From Clavaria fumosa (taxonomy: Eukaryota > Basidiomycota > Agaricomycetes > Agaricales > Clavariaceae), in contig OX637796.1 in the NCBI GenBank assembly GCA_951802425.1, positions 124,001 to 188,000 on the forward strand: DNA of 64,000 nucleotides, in the 5' to 3' direction. Positions 22,092 to 33,580 of this stretch are shown in pieces (position 1 is the stretch's first letter; every line of letters starts with the position of its first letter). The translations under genes and the position numbers were made by a program. The notes beneath the pieces were generated by a model that saw only the letters and a program-made list of their open reading frames with translations, had not been told where the DNA came from and made no database searches.

Positions 22092-24721
22092 TCACAACTT
22101 GTCAGGTCCACGAGCTTTGCGTTTCCGTTTCTTTGCGTCAGAGCCACGGTCTAGAGCCTTCCCTTTACTAGTAGATGCCGCAGACAGGTCATTGTCGACA
22201 GGTGCCCGCTTGCGCCTGCCCTTTACCAATTTGCCATCCTTGTTCTGAGTGTTGTCTCAGTAAGCAATGAAAAATTTGCATAATTGCCCACTTGCCAATA
22301 GAATGGCTCTCTCCTGAGCAGTTAAAACCGACTCGCCAATTCTGAAGACACAAGAGTAGACATTGACTCTCTCAACCCCGTCAAACTTTTGCTTCCGTAG
22401 TGTTTCAGCATTCTCCTCCGTATTGGTGATGAACACAAGGCACAATTCGCGAGAATCTCGGAATCCCACAGGTAAGTGAAGCAGGATAAGGCGTACACCA
22501 TCCGGAATTTCATTGTGTTTCAGAGAAAGGGTTGACTGAATGAAAAGGATCTTTGATTGTGTGCAAATGAGAGAGTCAATGGATGGAAAGGATTGTGAGA
22601 CTGGGCGCCAATAGAAGGGCAATGGATATTTGTTTGCCGTCTTGAGACCGGACAGACCACCAAGGGGAATCATATTATCGCATATGGGAATGATGAGCTT
22701 AGTGCGAGACTTCGCAGATACGGCTTGGAGAGCTTGGTGAGACGATCCAGAAAGTAACCGCGCGTGCACAAACTTCTCGTACACGTAGCCCGCGGAGCCT
22801 TTGAACCACGGGTGGCCGCTTATTTTGGAAAAGAATTCAGTTTGATGAACTTTATCCAGTTGGGCGGCGGCACGGACAACAAATCCATGAAGGTGGTCGG
22901 TTGGAATTTCAGCGGTAGCGATATCCCTGCGGTCGTGTGCTTGTGGTCGCAAAGCAAAAAGAACATGTGGTACCTTAGTAGCATCAAGTTCTGCAAGCAA
23001 GGCAGCCATGCCCATTGGATTCCCGACGAAACCTTGCGCGGCGATTGTTGCTGAATTGTCAAGATCAGGAGCTGTCACGATGTTTCGGGCAAGCTTGAGG
23101 CAAATACGGGCAGAAGGACCCCAGATTCTGTGATATGACAACAGGCTATCAATATTTAGCCCAAGTATCTTGCTGACGGGCAATTTCAGCCAAATAGACA
23201 TACTAAAATATTATGGACTAACCCAAGTACACCCAACTCATTCTGTGGGAACCAGTCCATTATATATTTGGTCGCGCTACGTTGCTTACTCCATTCATAC
23301 CATCGGGCTTTTAACGGAGAGGTCGTCTGCAAAACCCAAACATTCATTTGGGAGTGTAAAAACGCGCCACATGGTTTTCCAATCGACGCATTGGAATCCG
23401 CAAGTGCCCAGGTACCGGGAGGGAGAAGTTGGTAATTGCGCGCCTCAGTACTATGCACCGTAGCGCCGTCCTTTGTGAAGAGGAAAAACCAGTCATCGTT
23501 GGTTTGTAAAGCGGTGGGTAGCCTTTCGCTCAAACGACGAAGCAGGATGTAAAAAAGGAAGGATGTCTTGCCTTTGGCGCCCCAATCTCAGTGAGTGACC
23601 GGTAATAGACGGGGGTGACCACATACCAATACCCGGTTGCCCGATGACAACAACTCCACCACCTCTATTGGATTTGGATTGCAGCGAACGGGACGATAGT
23701 GTCTGATAACCAATAGTGTATTCTTCACGAACAAGCAGAGCGTCTTCACAATAGCCTAAATGAGGGAGTCGCAGCCGCTCAATCTGTGCCTTGGGTACAT
23801 ACTTGAAGAGCTTCCTCGAGTCGTCAGATTCGTCAAGAAATACGTTGTCCAAAGAGTTGTTCCAGCATGCAGCATACAACTCATTTGTTACTGGAGAAGA
23901 TAATTCAACAAATGAGTTGGCAAACAAGACACGATGCCATCACAAGAACGACATGGACAAGACGTGATGACGAGATTTGCAGATAGCACGCGATGATGGG
24001 ATCAGTCACAATAATGTGGCAAGAATGATGTGCGGAGAGAAAGGAATGATACGAAAATGCAACGCCACCAACGAACGGTGAAGTGGCGAGTGGAAGGGAA
24101 AATGATGTGCACGAGATGATATCGTCAGCTTTGCTCATACCACACAACCACCGCACTTACCCGTGGGTAGCTGGTTTCGACTGCCGCTACCAGTTTCTGC
24201 GTATGGTAGCTTCACGATGACGTGGAGATGCGTCGCAGGAGGAAGCTGCGGCCAATAATGCGAGATGGGGTTCCAATCCTTCAACTCTTCGTCACCATCT
24301 TCGACCTTGACGCGACTAAGGGTATCCTTGGTCTGATTGGTGAGGTTTAAGGGGGTTTTGAGCTACCAAGACGATATGAGTGAGAGTTGGTGGTAATGAC
24401 ATGAAACTGATAACTCACCTTCAGGAGTACCAGGACAGTAGGACCAAGACGGCATTAGCGTTGACGTTTAAGCCGATCTTATCGACCACATACCTTCCAG
24501 AGTTCAAGATCTTTGGCAAGGAGGGGAATGTCAACCCCCTCCTCCTTGATGAGTTTCTTCAAGTCCGCAACATCGGCATTGACAGGCGGTGTGACTTTGA
24601 ATGCCCTTGAATCCCCAGCGACGAGACACCAAATGGTGAAGAATTCGGCCTCCTCCTTGCCCTTATCCTGGGGAATGGCGGTCGATACAACAACGAGCGG
24701 AGACTGGGTTCGGAGGGACAT
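22092..24721 (-). CDS. Crinkler (CRN)-type protein: ubiquitin-like header, P-loop NTPase, nuclease-like C-terminus
   Basis: Five-exon model on the minus strand: 24721-24494, 24362-24161, 23890-23627, 23571-23223, 23172-22257. All introns are GT..AG, phases agree throughout, and the model totals about 652 residues. Exon 1 ends in the CRN header signature (FFTIWCLVAG near residue 25; DLKKLIKEE; LELWK at the end). Exon 2 completes the header (LHVIVKLP). Exons 3-4 hold a Walker A motif GQPGIGKT, split by a 55-nt phase-1 intron. Exon 5 contains WGPSAR and GYVYEKFVHARLL, as in CRN NTPase-REase proteins. After the TGA at 22257-22259 the same frame stays open for 55 codons to 22092 and encodes a Lys/Arg-rich, NLS-like tail (KKRKRKARG), so the TGA may be a nonsense mutation. 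CRNs are mostly nuclear effectors or toxins; the role here is unknown. Confidence 0.75.
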
Positions 24722-25125
24722 GGAGAATGACGTTCCGAAGACCCTTGCTTGGTGGACAACGAAGTGCAGCCGGGACAACGAAGCTACGAGTCTGCTGTCG
24801 TTTGTTTGTGTGATCACATCTTGTGTCACGTCGCTTGGCCGCCCATCCAACTTTTTTAGGTCCTTTTTTCTCACACGTCCGTAGCCACTAGTGGTCGTCG
24901 CCGAATCCGGCGCCCTCCGGGAACCTTTCTGGCTCTCATCGACTGAAAGACGTCACGGTGTGTTCGCTTATGTAAACCAGTCGATACAAACAGAGCAAGG
25001 TGAGACAGGTCAGTGGACAAGACATCTATTTCTATTTGTCCGCCGTGTGATTCATATCAACGTGAGTAACCTCCTGAGCATATGGAGGGATTCCCTTTGG
25101 GTCTTAGATAGGCAGCTTTATCCAG
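24722..25125. other. Intergenic gap between the CRN start and plus-strand fragment
   Basis: 404 bp upstream of the CRN ATG. The CRN-frame reading is open for a further 51 codons upstream on the minus strand without header similarity, so it is probably 5' UTR. No TATA box or repeat stands out. It would hold the CRN promoter. Confidence 0.4.
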
Positions 25126-25572
25126 ATGCATCACACTCTCCTAGATCCCAATTTCCACACGCCCCTCTTTCAGTTCCTAGTAAGCGCCTCCCCTGGTCAG
25201 GTGGCTGCTGATTGTATTTCTCCCACCCCCATCTGTTCGTCTCCGCCAGGTTCTACGAGCCGCGTCCAGCTGCAAGTGCGGTTGCAGGAGCTGGCGAACA
25301 AGCTCGCGTTCAGTGTACCAGTGCTTGGATATGCGACGCGGTGGCGGGGGTGCTGGGCGCATTTTCGGGTCGGGGGCGTGCACACGCCGCTGCGTGGGGG
25401 CTGCGTGTCTTCACCGCGCCCACGCTGTCACCGTCGCCTGCGCCGTCCGCCCCCTGGGGCTGGGGCGCGGATGCGCTCGCTGTTAGTGGTACCCTCCTCG
25501 CGAGCACGGCCGTCGGGGTGGCCTACCAGAAATGCGCGGACCTCACGTCGGGATATGGCTGGATCACGGACC
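25126..25572 (+). pseudogene. Unassigned gene fragment, probably frameshifted
   Basis: Two overlapping plus frames each look protein-like for part of the way: 25250-25330 in one (QVRLQELANKLAFSVPVLGY) and 25330-25572 in the other (ending VAYQKCADLTSGYGWITDQ), which suggests one frameshift near 25330. The second part ends at a plausible splice donor (CAA|GTACGT at 25573). Composition is Ala/Gly-rich and GC-rich. I could not name the family. Downstream it runs into the CAG/CGG repeat. Confidence 0.3.
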
Positions 25573-25737
25573 AAGTACGTCGGCCTCCTCTGCCTCCTGC
25601 CTCCTGCTCACCTCCTGTCTGCCTCCTCCCCCTCTGCCTGCCCCCTCTGCCCACTTTTTTTGCACCTCCCCCTCCCCTGCCTCAGCCTCTCGCCTCCTGC
25701 CCCCTGCCTGAACCGGACTGTGGCAACACTACTCCTC

Positions 25738-26640
25738 ACCAGCGCATCGGCAAGAGCAACAATGGTGCAGCAACAGTAGCAGCGACAACGGCAAAGGCAG
25801 TGGCAGTGGCAACAGCGGCGACAGCGGCAGGGGTAACAGCGGTGGCAAAGCAACAGCGGCAACAGCAGCGGCGCTGACGGCGACAGCAGCAACAGCAGAG
25901 CAACAGCGGCGGCAACAAGCAGCGCCGGCAGCGACGAGCAGCAGCAGCGCCGGCGACGAGCAGCAGCGCCGGCGGCGACGAGCAGCAGCAGCGGCGGCGA
26001 CGAGCAGCAGCAGCGGCGGCGACGAGCAGCAGCAGCGGCGGCGACGAGCAGCAGCAGCAAAAGCAACAGTGGCGCCGGGGACAAAAGCAACAGCGGCCAG
26101 GGTGACGGGCGGTGGCGGCGGCAACGAGTAACAGTGGCGGCGACAAGCGGCGGCGGCGATGAGCAGTGGCGGCGACGAGCGGCAGCAAAAGCAACAGCGG
26201 CGGTGGCGACGAGCGCTGGTGGCGGCGATGAGCAACAACAGCGGCGACAAGCAGCAGCGGCGGTGATGAGCAGTGGCGGCGGCGGCGAGTAACAGCAACG
26301 GCGGCGGCGATGAGCAACAGCGGCGGCTGCAGCAAAAGCAACAGCGGCGGCGGTGATGAGCGGCGGCGACGAGCAACAACAGCGGCGACAAGCAGCGGCG
26401 GCGGCGGCAAAAGCAGCAGCGGCGGCGACAAACAATGGCGGCGGTGACGAGCAACAGCGGTGGCGACGAGCAACAGCGGCGGTGACAAGCGGCGGCGGCG
26501 GCGCAGCAAAAGCAACAGTGGCAACGGCGACGAGCAACAGCGGCGGCAACATGCAGCAGCGGCCGGGGTGACGAGCAGTGGCAGCGGCAACGAGTATCAG
26601 CGGCGGCAACAAGCAGCAGCCGCGGCGACGAGCACGACAT
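25738..26640. repeat. CAG/CGG-rich trinucleotide-type repeat block, about 900 bp
   Basis: Nearly unbroken mixture of CAG, CGG, GGC, GAC and AAC triplets (for example GACGAGCAGCAGCAGCGGCGG repeated imperfectly at 25960-26060). Because the repeat unit is three, all frames stay open and produce spurious Ser/Gly/Asn, Arg/Ala/Gln or Leu/Cys/His-rich open frames; none should be read as genes. Confidence 0.85.
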
Positions 26641-26673
26641 GTGCCATAGAAAGTCAATCCATTATCTTGATCT

Positions 26674-26777
26674 CCGGAGACATTTCCGCTAAACCGGACA
26701 TTGTACGCTGACTTTTCACATCACAACGCGATGATTGCGGCGATCGCGGCATTGGGAGCCACTGTCCGCAAGCAGAC
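26674..26777 (+). pseudogene. Second phytase C-terminal fragment (His-Asp motif changed)
   Basis: About 100 bp closely matching 29160-29265 of the phytase relic: PETFPLNRTLYADFSHHNAMIA here against YADFSHDNAMIA there. The catalytic HD pair reads HH. Similarity extends to the CCGCAAGCAGAC segment, then stops. It lies directly after the CAG/CGG repeat and is a partial duplicate. Confidence 0.75.
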
Positions 26778-27841
26778 GTGATCACAGGCACAGGGATTGT
26801 GATCCTAGACATCCACACTCAAGAGAACGTGAACCTCGTCCCACAGTAACACTCCCTTCGTCAACGTACTCTCACATCTCTAGCCCGCCGCCACCATCGT
26901 CATCACCACCTCACGAACCACGCGCCGGCAGTACAGTCATCGACCCCCCACCACTGCCTCAACTGGAGGCAATGACGACGGGAGTGACGGCCGCACGCTT
27001 CCTCGACTGGCTCGACATGTCGTGCCAACAGTCCGAGGTGGAAAGACCTGCGAGATGATCTGCTACTCCTGGCTCTCCACTCTCGAATCACACTCCTGGG
27101 GCACGGCACCCCCGCCAGCACCGCGAGTTCCGCATCGCGGTCACCGCGCCGATGATGGCGAACAAGGACAACATATACACGATTCGGAGAAGGGCAGACA
27201 TGTCCAAGATCGCACTCGTGGAGATCAACCGCATTGGGCGCGAGTTCTGGGCAGGCGTCAGTTTTGCGCCGTTCATTGGCGCGGCGACGTATGTCTCGTG
27301 GCATCCACATGGCGTCCAACTGCAACATGAAGTTGTAGTCATCGTGTATAAGTGTTTGCTGTGGAGACATGTTCTCAAACTCAACACAAAAAGCGAACGT
27401 GGAATGATGAGCTCGATCGAGAGAAATAGGGACAGGGTAAATGGCACCGACCTGGAAAAGGATGTGATCCTGTCCACTGACCCCCTCCAAAAGCTCCCGC
27501 GTAGCCTTCGCCAGCGCCCAGACTCGGTTAGCAACGAGGACGTCCATCTCCGTTGACAATCTCTATCAGCTAGGGATGATGACGATGGAAACCGTATCGT
27601 CGATGGCAAAGGACCAGATGGAGCACCGGTGATCCGTCCTACACGCCCCAAAACAACGGATCAGGCCTTCGACACTTCAAGCATCGCTTTGCTCTACCGC
27701 CCAACTGCTCTTGGGATCAATCGAGGTGGCAGAACCGGAAGTTGTTGAGGACCCAGAAATCTAGGAGACGATAGACGTGGCAATGATGAAAGCCGTACTG
27801 GTCCAGCTTAAGAGATACCTCAATCGTTAAAGCAGAACCCA
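26778..27841. other. Unassigned region with open frames on both strands
   Basis: A 218-codon minus frame (27559-26903) and a plus frame (27152-27556) overlap completely. Each has plausible composition over part of its length (plus: RRADMSKIALVEINRIGREFW; minus: REDLLEGVSGQD-like), but neither shows a recognisable motif, splice pattern or start context. At most one can be real. No function is proposed. Confidence 0.3.
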
Positions 27842-29536
27842 TTGCTCGCTGCCAAGGCCGCAGGGGCCACTGCACAGCATGGCAGGTTCGCCCTTTGTGT
27901 CACCATCGCTCTCCTGTGGACAATCTCGCTGCTCCTCTCATCTGGACCCGTGGTACCTCCACTGGAACGGCCCGCTAGTCCTCGCATAGAACGGCTATGG
28001 GGACAGCAGTCTCCCTACTACCCCGTTGCGTGCTACGCCCCCGTCCCGCATCCTTGTGAGGTAGTCCAGGTCGGTGAGTTTTACAGTCGCCCCGCTTGCT
28101 TGATGTGTCGATTCGTGGCAATACTGTTCAAATAGGTCAATATCGTACGTCTGTCTCTCATATACTCTGGGCTTCATTCCTTGTTTGATTTACGCGTGTT
28201 TATCTCCAGCGTCACGGTGCCCGATACCCGACATTGAAGAAGGGTGCAGAGCTCCAAGCGGCGGTCGCGAGGCTCAAGGCGGCCAGTCACTACGCTGACG
28301 TGCGATATGAGTTTCTCCGCCGGTATACCTATGGTCTCGGTACCAATGCCCTTTTACATTTCGGTGCCGCAGAGTGAGTACAGATGATCGCTTGAGCAGC
28401 ATTGAGTATGGTCGACTGATTGTTTGTCTGCCGGATCGTTTCCCCTTTCCAGGTTGTTCGAAGCGGGGGAGGAGGCGTTCATGCGATATCGGCATCTAGT
28501 CAATGAGACACAGTTGCCTTTCGTGCGAGCATGTGAGTCTGAGCACGTTGTCATGTCTGCCATGAATTGGACAGCAGGTAAACTGTCATTTCAACATCCT
28601 ACGTCTCGCAAATAATAAAGCTTGTGCATCCCAGGATTTATTTCCGCAAGCCAGGATAATTATGACTTTGGATTGTCCGTAGCCTTGCCTGAAACTGTAA
28701 GTACACCACGACGGTTAGACATGCTCCCTTCCTCCAGTAACCAGGGCAACTCGACGCTGGACGACAACATGTGTCCCAACATGGGCAGCGCGCATGAGGA
28801 AGCTTGTTGGTGGCAATCTATATATAGCCCCCCACTGGCAGCGAAGCTGAACAGAGCTGCACCCGGTGCCAATCTGACGAACCTTGACGTCTTCAGCCTT
28901 TTAACCCTGTGTCTTTTCGAGACACTGGCCTAAGAGGCGCACAGTCCGTTCTGCGACCTATTTACGATTGAGGATTTTGAAGCACTCGAGTTCCTAGGAG
29001 ATGCCGAGAAATACTACAGGACTCCCGTGAGACGCACGAACAGCTCGTTCGGTTGCCCATAACTTCGGTAAAATGATAGTGATGTAAAATTTGACATCGA
29101 AGAGAAAGGAACAAACCCGAAGGCTGTGATGGACGAGACGCAGACGAACCGGACGCTAGACGCGTCTCCGGAGACATTTCCGCTAAACCGGACACTATAC
29201 GCCGACTTTTCGCACGACAACGCGATGATCGCGGTGTTCGCGGCGCTGGGGCTGTTTGAGCAGGACCCGCCGCAAGCAGGCCAAATGTGGGTCGTGTCGG
29301 AGATGGTGCCGTTCGCTGGGGGGATGGTGGTGGAGAAGGTGGTGTGTCCCGTGGCGTCGCCGAAGATCAGAAGCGTGATGCGTGAAGAGCGCGTGAGGAT
29401 ATTAGTGAATGACCAGGTGCAACCGCTAGGGTTCTGTGGCGCTGGGAGTGACGGGGTGTGTCATTTGGACGCGTTTGTGAAGAGCCAGATTTATGCTCAG
29501 AGAAATGGAGAAGGTGATTTTGAGAAATGGTTTTGA
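27842..29536 (+). pseudogene. Histidine acid phosphatase / phytase relic
   Basis: Hydrolyses phosphomonoesters such as phytate when active; secreted or membrane-anchored. The N-terminus has a hydrophobic segment (LCVTIALLWTISLLLSS) and W(G)QQSPYYPVACYAP. The catalytic RHGARYPT follows at 28209, after an intron whose exact borders are unclear (two residues before RHG seem missing). Clean introns: 28374-28452 and 28578-28634. Further signatures: NETQLPFVRA, NWTAG, LDDNMCP, APGANLTN, SPFCDLFT, ADFSHDN (catalytic HD). Breaks: an in-frame TAA at 28931-28933 inside the otherwise matching ETLA..SPFCDLF stretch, and loss of about 25 residues at 29030-29110. Ends TGA at 29534. A pseudogene unless the stop is bypassed. 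Confidence 0.85.
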
Positions 29537-29828
29537 AATAGACCAATTACATCAAAGAATGCAAATCATTCAACGTCTTTCTTCTTATCGACATCTAATG
29601 CCTTTTCCAGTCCCTCAGTCACCCTGCATCCAACCCCACCAATTATTCTCTGTGTGTTATTCACCTTACTCGCCCGCCTTGTCTAGGGCTGGCCATATAT
29701 GGTTACATTATTTCAGCGCAAGATATTTAATATAACTGTACCCTATGGGAGGTTATGGTAAGTGTATAATAACCATAGTCATAGTTTAACTCCAACATAA
29801 CCTATGTGTAACTGTATTATAACCTTAA

Positions 29829-32182
29829 TCAAGTACGCACATCCCTAAGAAACTCAATGTCATCTCCCCGCCCTTCCTTCAACCACTCTTTTGTGCAGAC
29901 TGTCAATGCAGCAGTGGATGCTGTCATGGATGAGCGAGCATCTGATATTGTTTGCCTGCAACTGGAAAATAGGTGCTCTACTGAAATACTTACCCCAGGA
30001 ATGCAGAGAATATCACGCGCAATGTGTCCAAGAATTGGGAATTCAATTTCGTGGGCCTAGGGAGATGATCAGTTTCGTTTGAGATAGAAAAGGAAGAGCT
30101 GACCTTCCACCAGATTAAAGAATTCGAGCCCTGGTACGGAAAAATGCCACTGAAGTAGCGATCGAGTTCTGTTGTGAGACGCAATGCGGAGGTCTCACTT
30201 GCCATGACCTCAGCGAAGATGGATGGTTTGTGTTTGGGGCGAGGCTGCGCAACTGGGGGAGTGCCGTGTTCTTCATGATAGAGAGTGTATAAGTGCTCAA
30301 GAAGTACCTTGGCCTGAATAGGGATTTGGGCCAGGTACTTCTTGTTCTCGAAGTGTTTCAGCCGAAAGCTGGGGTGGAGAACTGGACGAATTTCAGCAGC
30401 CAACAAATGTGAAAGAGAGTTCTCACCTGTGCCGAGCAAAGGGAAATCCGATTTGAGGGCCTTATTAATGTAGATCCTCAACTTTGCGAGACAGCTTCAA
30501 ATGCGGCTCTCAGATCAGCAAAATGGGGGTCGGCATCTGTATCCATTGAATTGATGACGGAGACAAGCTGTTCCTCCACACATTTATAAAGTGGAAGTAT
30601 TTTCGGCAGCGTTGGTTCGTCTGCCTTCGACAGCTCAAGACAAACTTTGTAGAAAATCTATGGGATACAAGTCAACACAGATTTAGCTGATGATGCTCAA
30701 AGTACCTCAAGTGAGTCGCAGAATTTTTCAAGAACTTCCCAGTTGCTCTCGGTGAGTGTGTACATCCGCTTCTTCCTCTTGGCAGCTGTAGCCTTTTTAC
30801 CAGTGCGTCCTGCATCCATTTGCGCGATCCAGTGGTTGATAGCCTAGCAAGAATGTCAGCGATAAGCGTTCAAAAGATATGTTGGCAGTGTACCAGTTTC
30901 AACTTAAGTGCCCGATCCATTTTGAAGTATGCTGTATTCCACTGGACCTTCATGGCCTTAACAAGGACAAGATGGTTGACGTCATTGGGGCAGAGTTGTT
31001 GGATGAATTTCAGCATTTGTGTTCGGCGAGGATTGGAGTGCAAAATGTAAACGAGCAAAGTGTGGAGCTTTAAAACGCATTAGAAATGACAAAATGCAAG
31101 AGGTAGAAAGACAGCACCTTGCAATATGGTCCCTGAAGCCCCTTACGTCGCACCTTTGGTGCAGATTGATCACCCTCATTGCTGCTGTCTTGGGGAAGCT
31201 CATCGTCACTCGTTTCGTCGCCGCTATCGCTTTCCGGTGTCTCTGGGTCAAGAGCCTTGCCAGACTGGAGTGCAGCCGCTTCTGCTTCTTGTTCTTGCAC
31301 AGCAGGATCGTCTGCGGGGTCATATGTGATGGGAAACCCCTTAGCAGCTAGGTAGTAGTCTTCTTTATCAGGCTGCGGCATAGCTTCGAGTACAGCAAAT
31401 ATTTCTCTATTCACACCTTTAGAAATGATTAAAGCATGAACAAAGCGGACTGACTGTACACAAATGTGCAGACTGTGTTGGCTGCATCCAATCCTGATAT
31501 TATCGGCACTGAGCCAGAGGCTGTGGGCCTTCAAGACACGCTTACAGAAGGCCTGATTGATGACATTGTTGACCGAAGCATTATCGTGACCATGGGCAGC
31601 TAAGTGGACATGACAACATGAGTGAAAGGAACAAAATTGAGAAGGAGAAACATATCTTTTTTGTTACACCACGTTTCTTCATCGATTCAAACATCAGTTT
31701 GCCAACTGCGGTGCCTGTGTGATCACCATCAAGGTGAATCAGGTCGAGCACTGTTTCCACAAGACACCAGTCATCGTTGATCCAAAATCCAACAACACTG
31801 TTGTAAGCATAAACGGAGTTCTTGCTTGTCCACATGTCACTTGCGATGCCAACCTTTGACTTCAAGGACTGGATGGTCAACCAGTCAGACGAATTCACAA
31901 GCCCTTGGCGAAGCTCACCTTGATCTCACTTGTGATTGAGGTCGAGATGGAGGAGTGCAACATGTCCAGATTGCGACGGACAGTGTGGTGTGACGGGAGT
32001 TCAGGCTTTTCAGCAAATATTTTGAAGAGGTCAATTACCCCCTTACCTTCCCCAAAACGGAATGGGAGGTCATCACGAATTACAGCCTTCACAAATCGCT
32101 CACGAAAAAGAATTTTAGTGTAGGTCTGTTGGGGGTTCCGAATGCCCCTCTGTGTAAAATCAAGCATCAGTATGAGGGGCAA
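29829..32182 (-). pseudogene. hAT-superfamily DNA transposase relic
   Basis: Minus strand, N-terminus missing. From 32182: FRERFVKAVIRDDLPF; a 1-bp frameshift near 31925; SKVGIASDMWTSKNSVYAY and WINDDWCLVETVLDL (31890-31700); HDNASVNN near 31580 after an intron; an acidic insertion (31230-31330); VQWNTAYFKMDRALKLK (30930); then FENKKYLAQIP (30350). The C-terminus is the hAT dimerisation signature: TTELDRYFSG, an intron, FPILGHIARDILCIPG, SISVEHLFSSCR and CTKEWLKEG, ending at a stop at 29829-29831. Several exons keep frame across roughly 50-nt introns. The BED-finger region expected upstream is replaced by the minisatellite. A TAGGGCTGGCC end-like sequence lies at 29683, but no partner was found. 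Confidence 0.85.
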
Positions 32183-32216
32183 TATTGGACAATATTATCC
32201 CATCTCAACTTAATAA

Positions 32217-33580
32217 ATGCCTGCGTTTTTTTGCATCGGCCTGCATCACCCTGCATCAGTGTGCATCACCCTGCATCAGGTGTGCATTACCTTGCATCAC
32301 CTTGCATCAGGTGTGCATCACCCTGCATCAGGTGTGCATCACCTTGCATCAGGTGTGCATCACCCTGCATCAGGTGTGCATCACCTTGCATCAGGTGTGC
32401 ATTACCTTGCATCAGTGCAGCCTGATGCACATCTGGTGCAACCTGATGCACACCTGGTGCAACCTGATGCACATCTGGTGCACACATGATGCAGCCTGAT
32501 GCACATCTGGTGCAGGCTGATGCATGCCTGATGCACACCTGGTGCAAACTGATGCATGCCTGATGCACACCTGATGTGCATCAGCTTGCATCAGGTGTGC
32601 ATCAGCTTGCACCAGGTGTGCATCAGGCATGCATCAGTGCAGCATGATGCACACCTGATGCAGGGTGATGCACACCTGATGCACACATGATGCAGCCTGA
32701 TGCATACCTGATGCACACATGATGCAGCCTGATGCACACCTGGTGCAAGCTGATGCATGCCTAATGCACACCTGATGTGCATCACCCTGCATCAGGTGTG
32801 CATCACCTTGCATCAGGTGTGCATTAGGCATGCATCAGCTTGCACCAGGTGCACATCACCTTGCATCAGGTGTGCATCACCTTGCATCAGGTATGCATCA
32901 CCCTGCATCAGGTGTGCATCAGGCATGCATCAGTGCAGCATGATGCACATCTGGTGCAACCTGATGCATACCTGATGCAAACATGATGCAGCCTGATGCA
33001 TACCTGATGCACACATGATGCAGCCTGATGCACACCTGTTGCAAGCTGATGCATGCCTGATGCACACCTGATGTGCATCACCCTGCATCAGGTGTGCATC
33101 ACCTTGCATCAGGTGTGCATCACCTTGCATCAGGTGTGCATCACCTTGCATCAGGTGTGCATCACCTTGCATCAGGTGTGCATCACCCTGCATCAGGTGT
33201 GCATCACCCTGCATCAGGTGTGCATCACCCTGCATCAGGTGTGCATCACCCTGCATCAGGTGTGCATCACCCTGCATCAGGTGTGCATCACCCTGCATCA
33301 GGTGTGCATCACCCTGCATCAGGTGTGCATCACCCTGCATCAGGTGTGCATCACCCTGCATCAGGTGTGCATCACCCTGCATCAGGTGTGCATCACCCTG
33401 CATCAGGTGTGCATCACCCTGCATCAGGTGTGCATCACCCTGCATCAGGTGTGCATTACCTTGCATCAGATGTGCATCACCTTGCATCAGGTTTGCATCA
33501 CCCTGCATCACCTTGCATCAGGTTTGCATCACCCTGCATCAGTGCAGCCTGATGCACATCTGGTGCAAGCTGATGCTTGT
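32217..33580. repeat. 21-bp minisatellite in alternating inverted blocks
   Basis: Unit about GCATCACCCTGCATCAGGTG plus one T (21 bp). Plus-oriented blocks at about 32225-32415, 32575-32642, 32775-32940 and 33073-33545 alternate with reverse-complement blocks at about 32416-32570, 32643-32770, 32941-33070 and 33546-33575. The last plus block holds over 20 near-identical copies. Because the unit is 7 codons without stops, every frame is open (HHPASGV, ITLHQVC, GDAHLMQ); these are not genes. Junctions repeat the motif ATCAGTGCAGC, so the inverted pattern itself was copied. Confidence 0.95.

Noticed and set aside
22210..22320. A 47-nt intron removing the TGA at the end of the CRN gene
   Set aside because: A GTGGGC..CTCAG pair exists, but splicing it shifts the frame and soon reaches a stop, losing the basic tail. 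The phase does not fit.
25608..26657. Very long minus-strand open frames (up to 349 codons) rich in Leu, Cys, Ala and Arg
   Set aside because: They are by-products of the CAG/CGG triplet repeat; three overlapping frames are open at once with low-complexity translations.
27152..27559. Plus- or minus-strand protein gene in this interval
   Set aside because: Both strands are open over the same stretch and neither shows a motif or splice structure I can support. Listed only as an unassigned region.
28697..28737. A 41-nt intron (GTAAGT..CCAG) in the phytase
   Set aside because: Removing it would put a TAA in frame at once, while the unspliced reading continues in phase into the LDDNMCP motif.
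29683..29700. TAGGGCTGGCC as the hAT terminal inverted repeat
   Set aside because: It is at a reasonable distance from the transposase stop, but no inverted partner or 8-bp duplication was found on the other side.
32217..33580. CRISPR-like array
   Set aside because: Direct repeats are contiguous with no unique spacers, blocks invert, and the setting is a eukaryotic genome.
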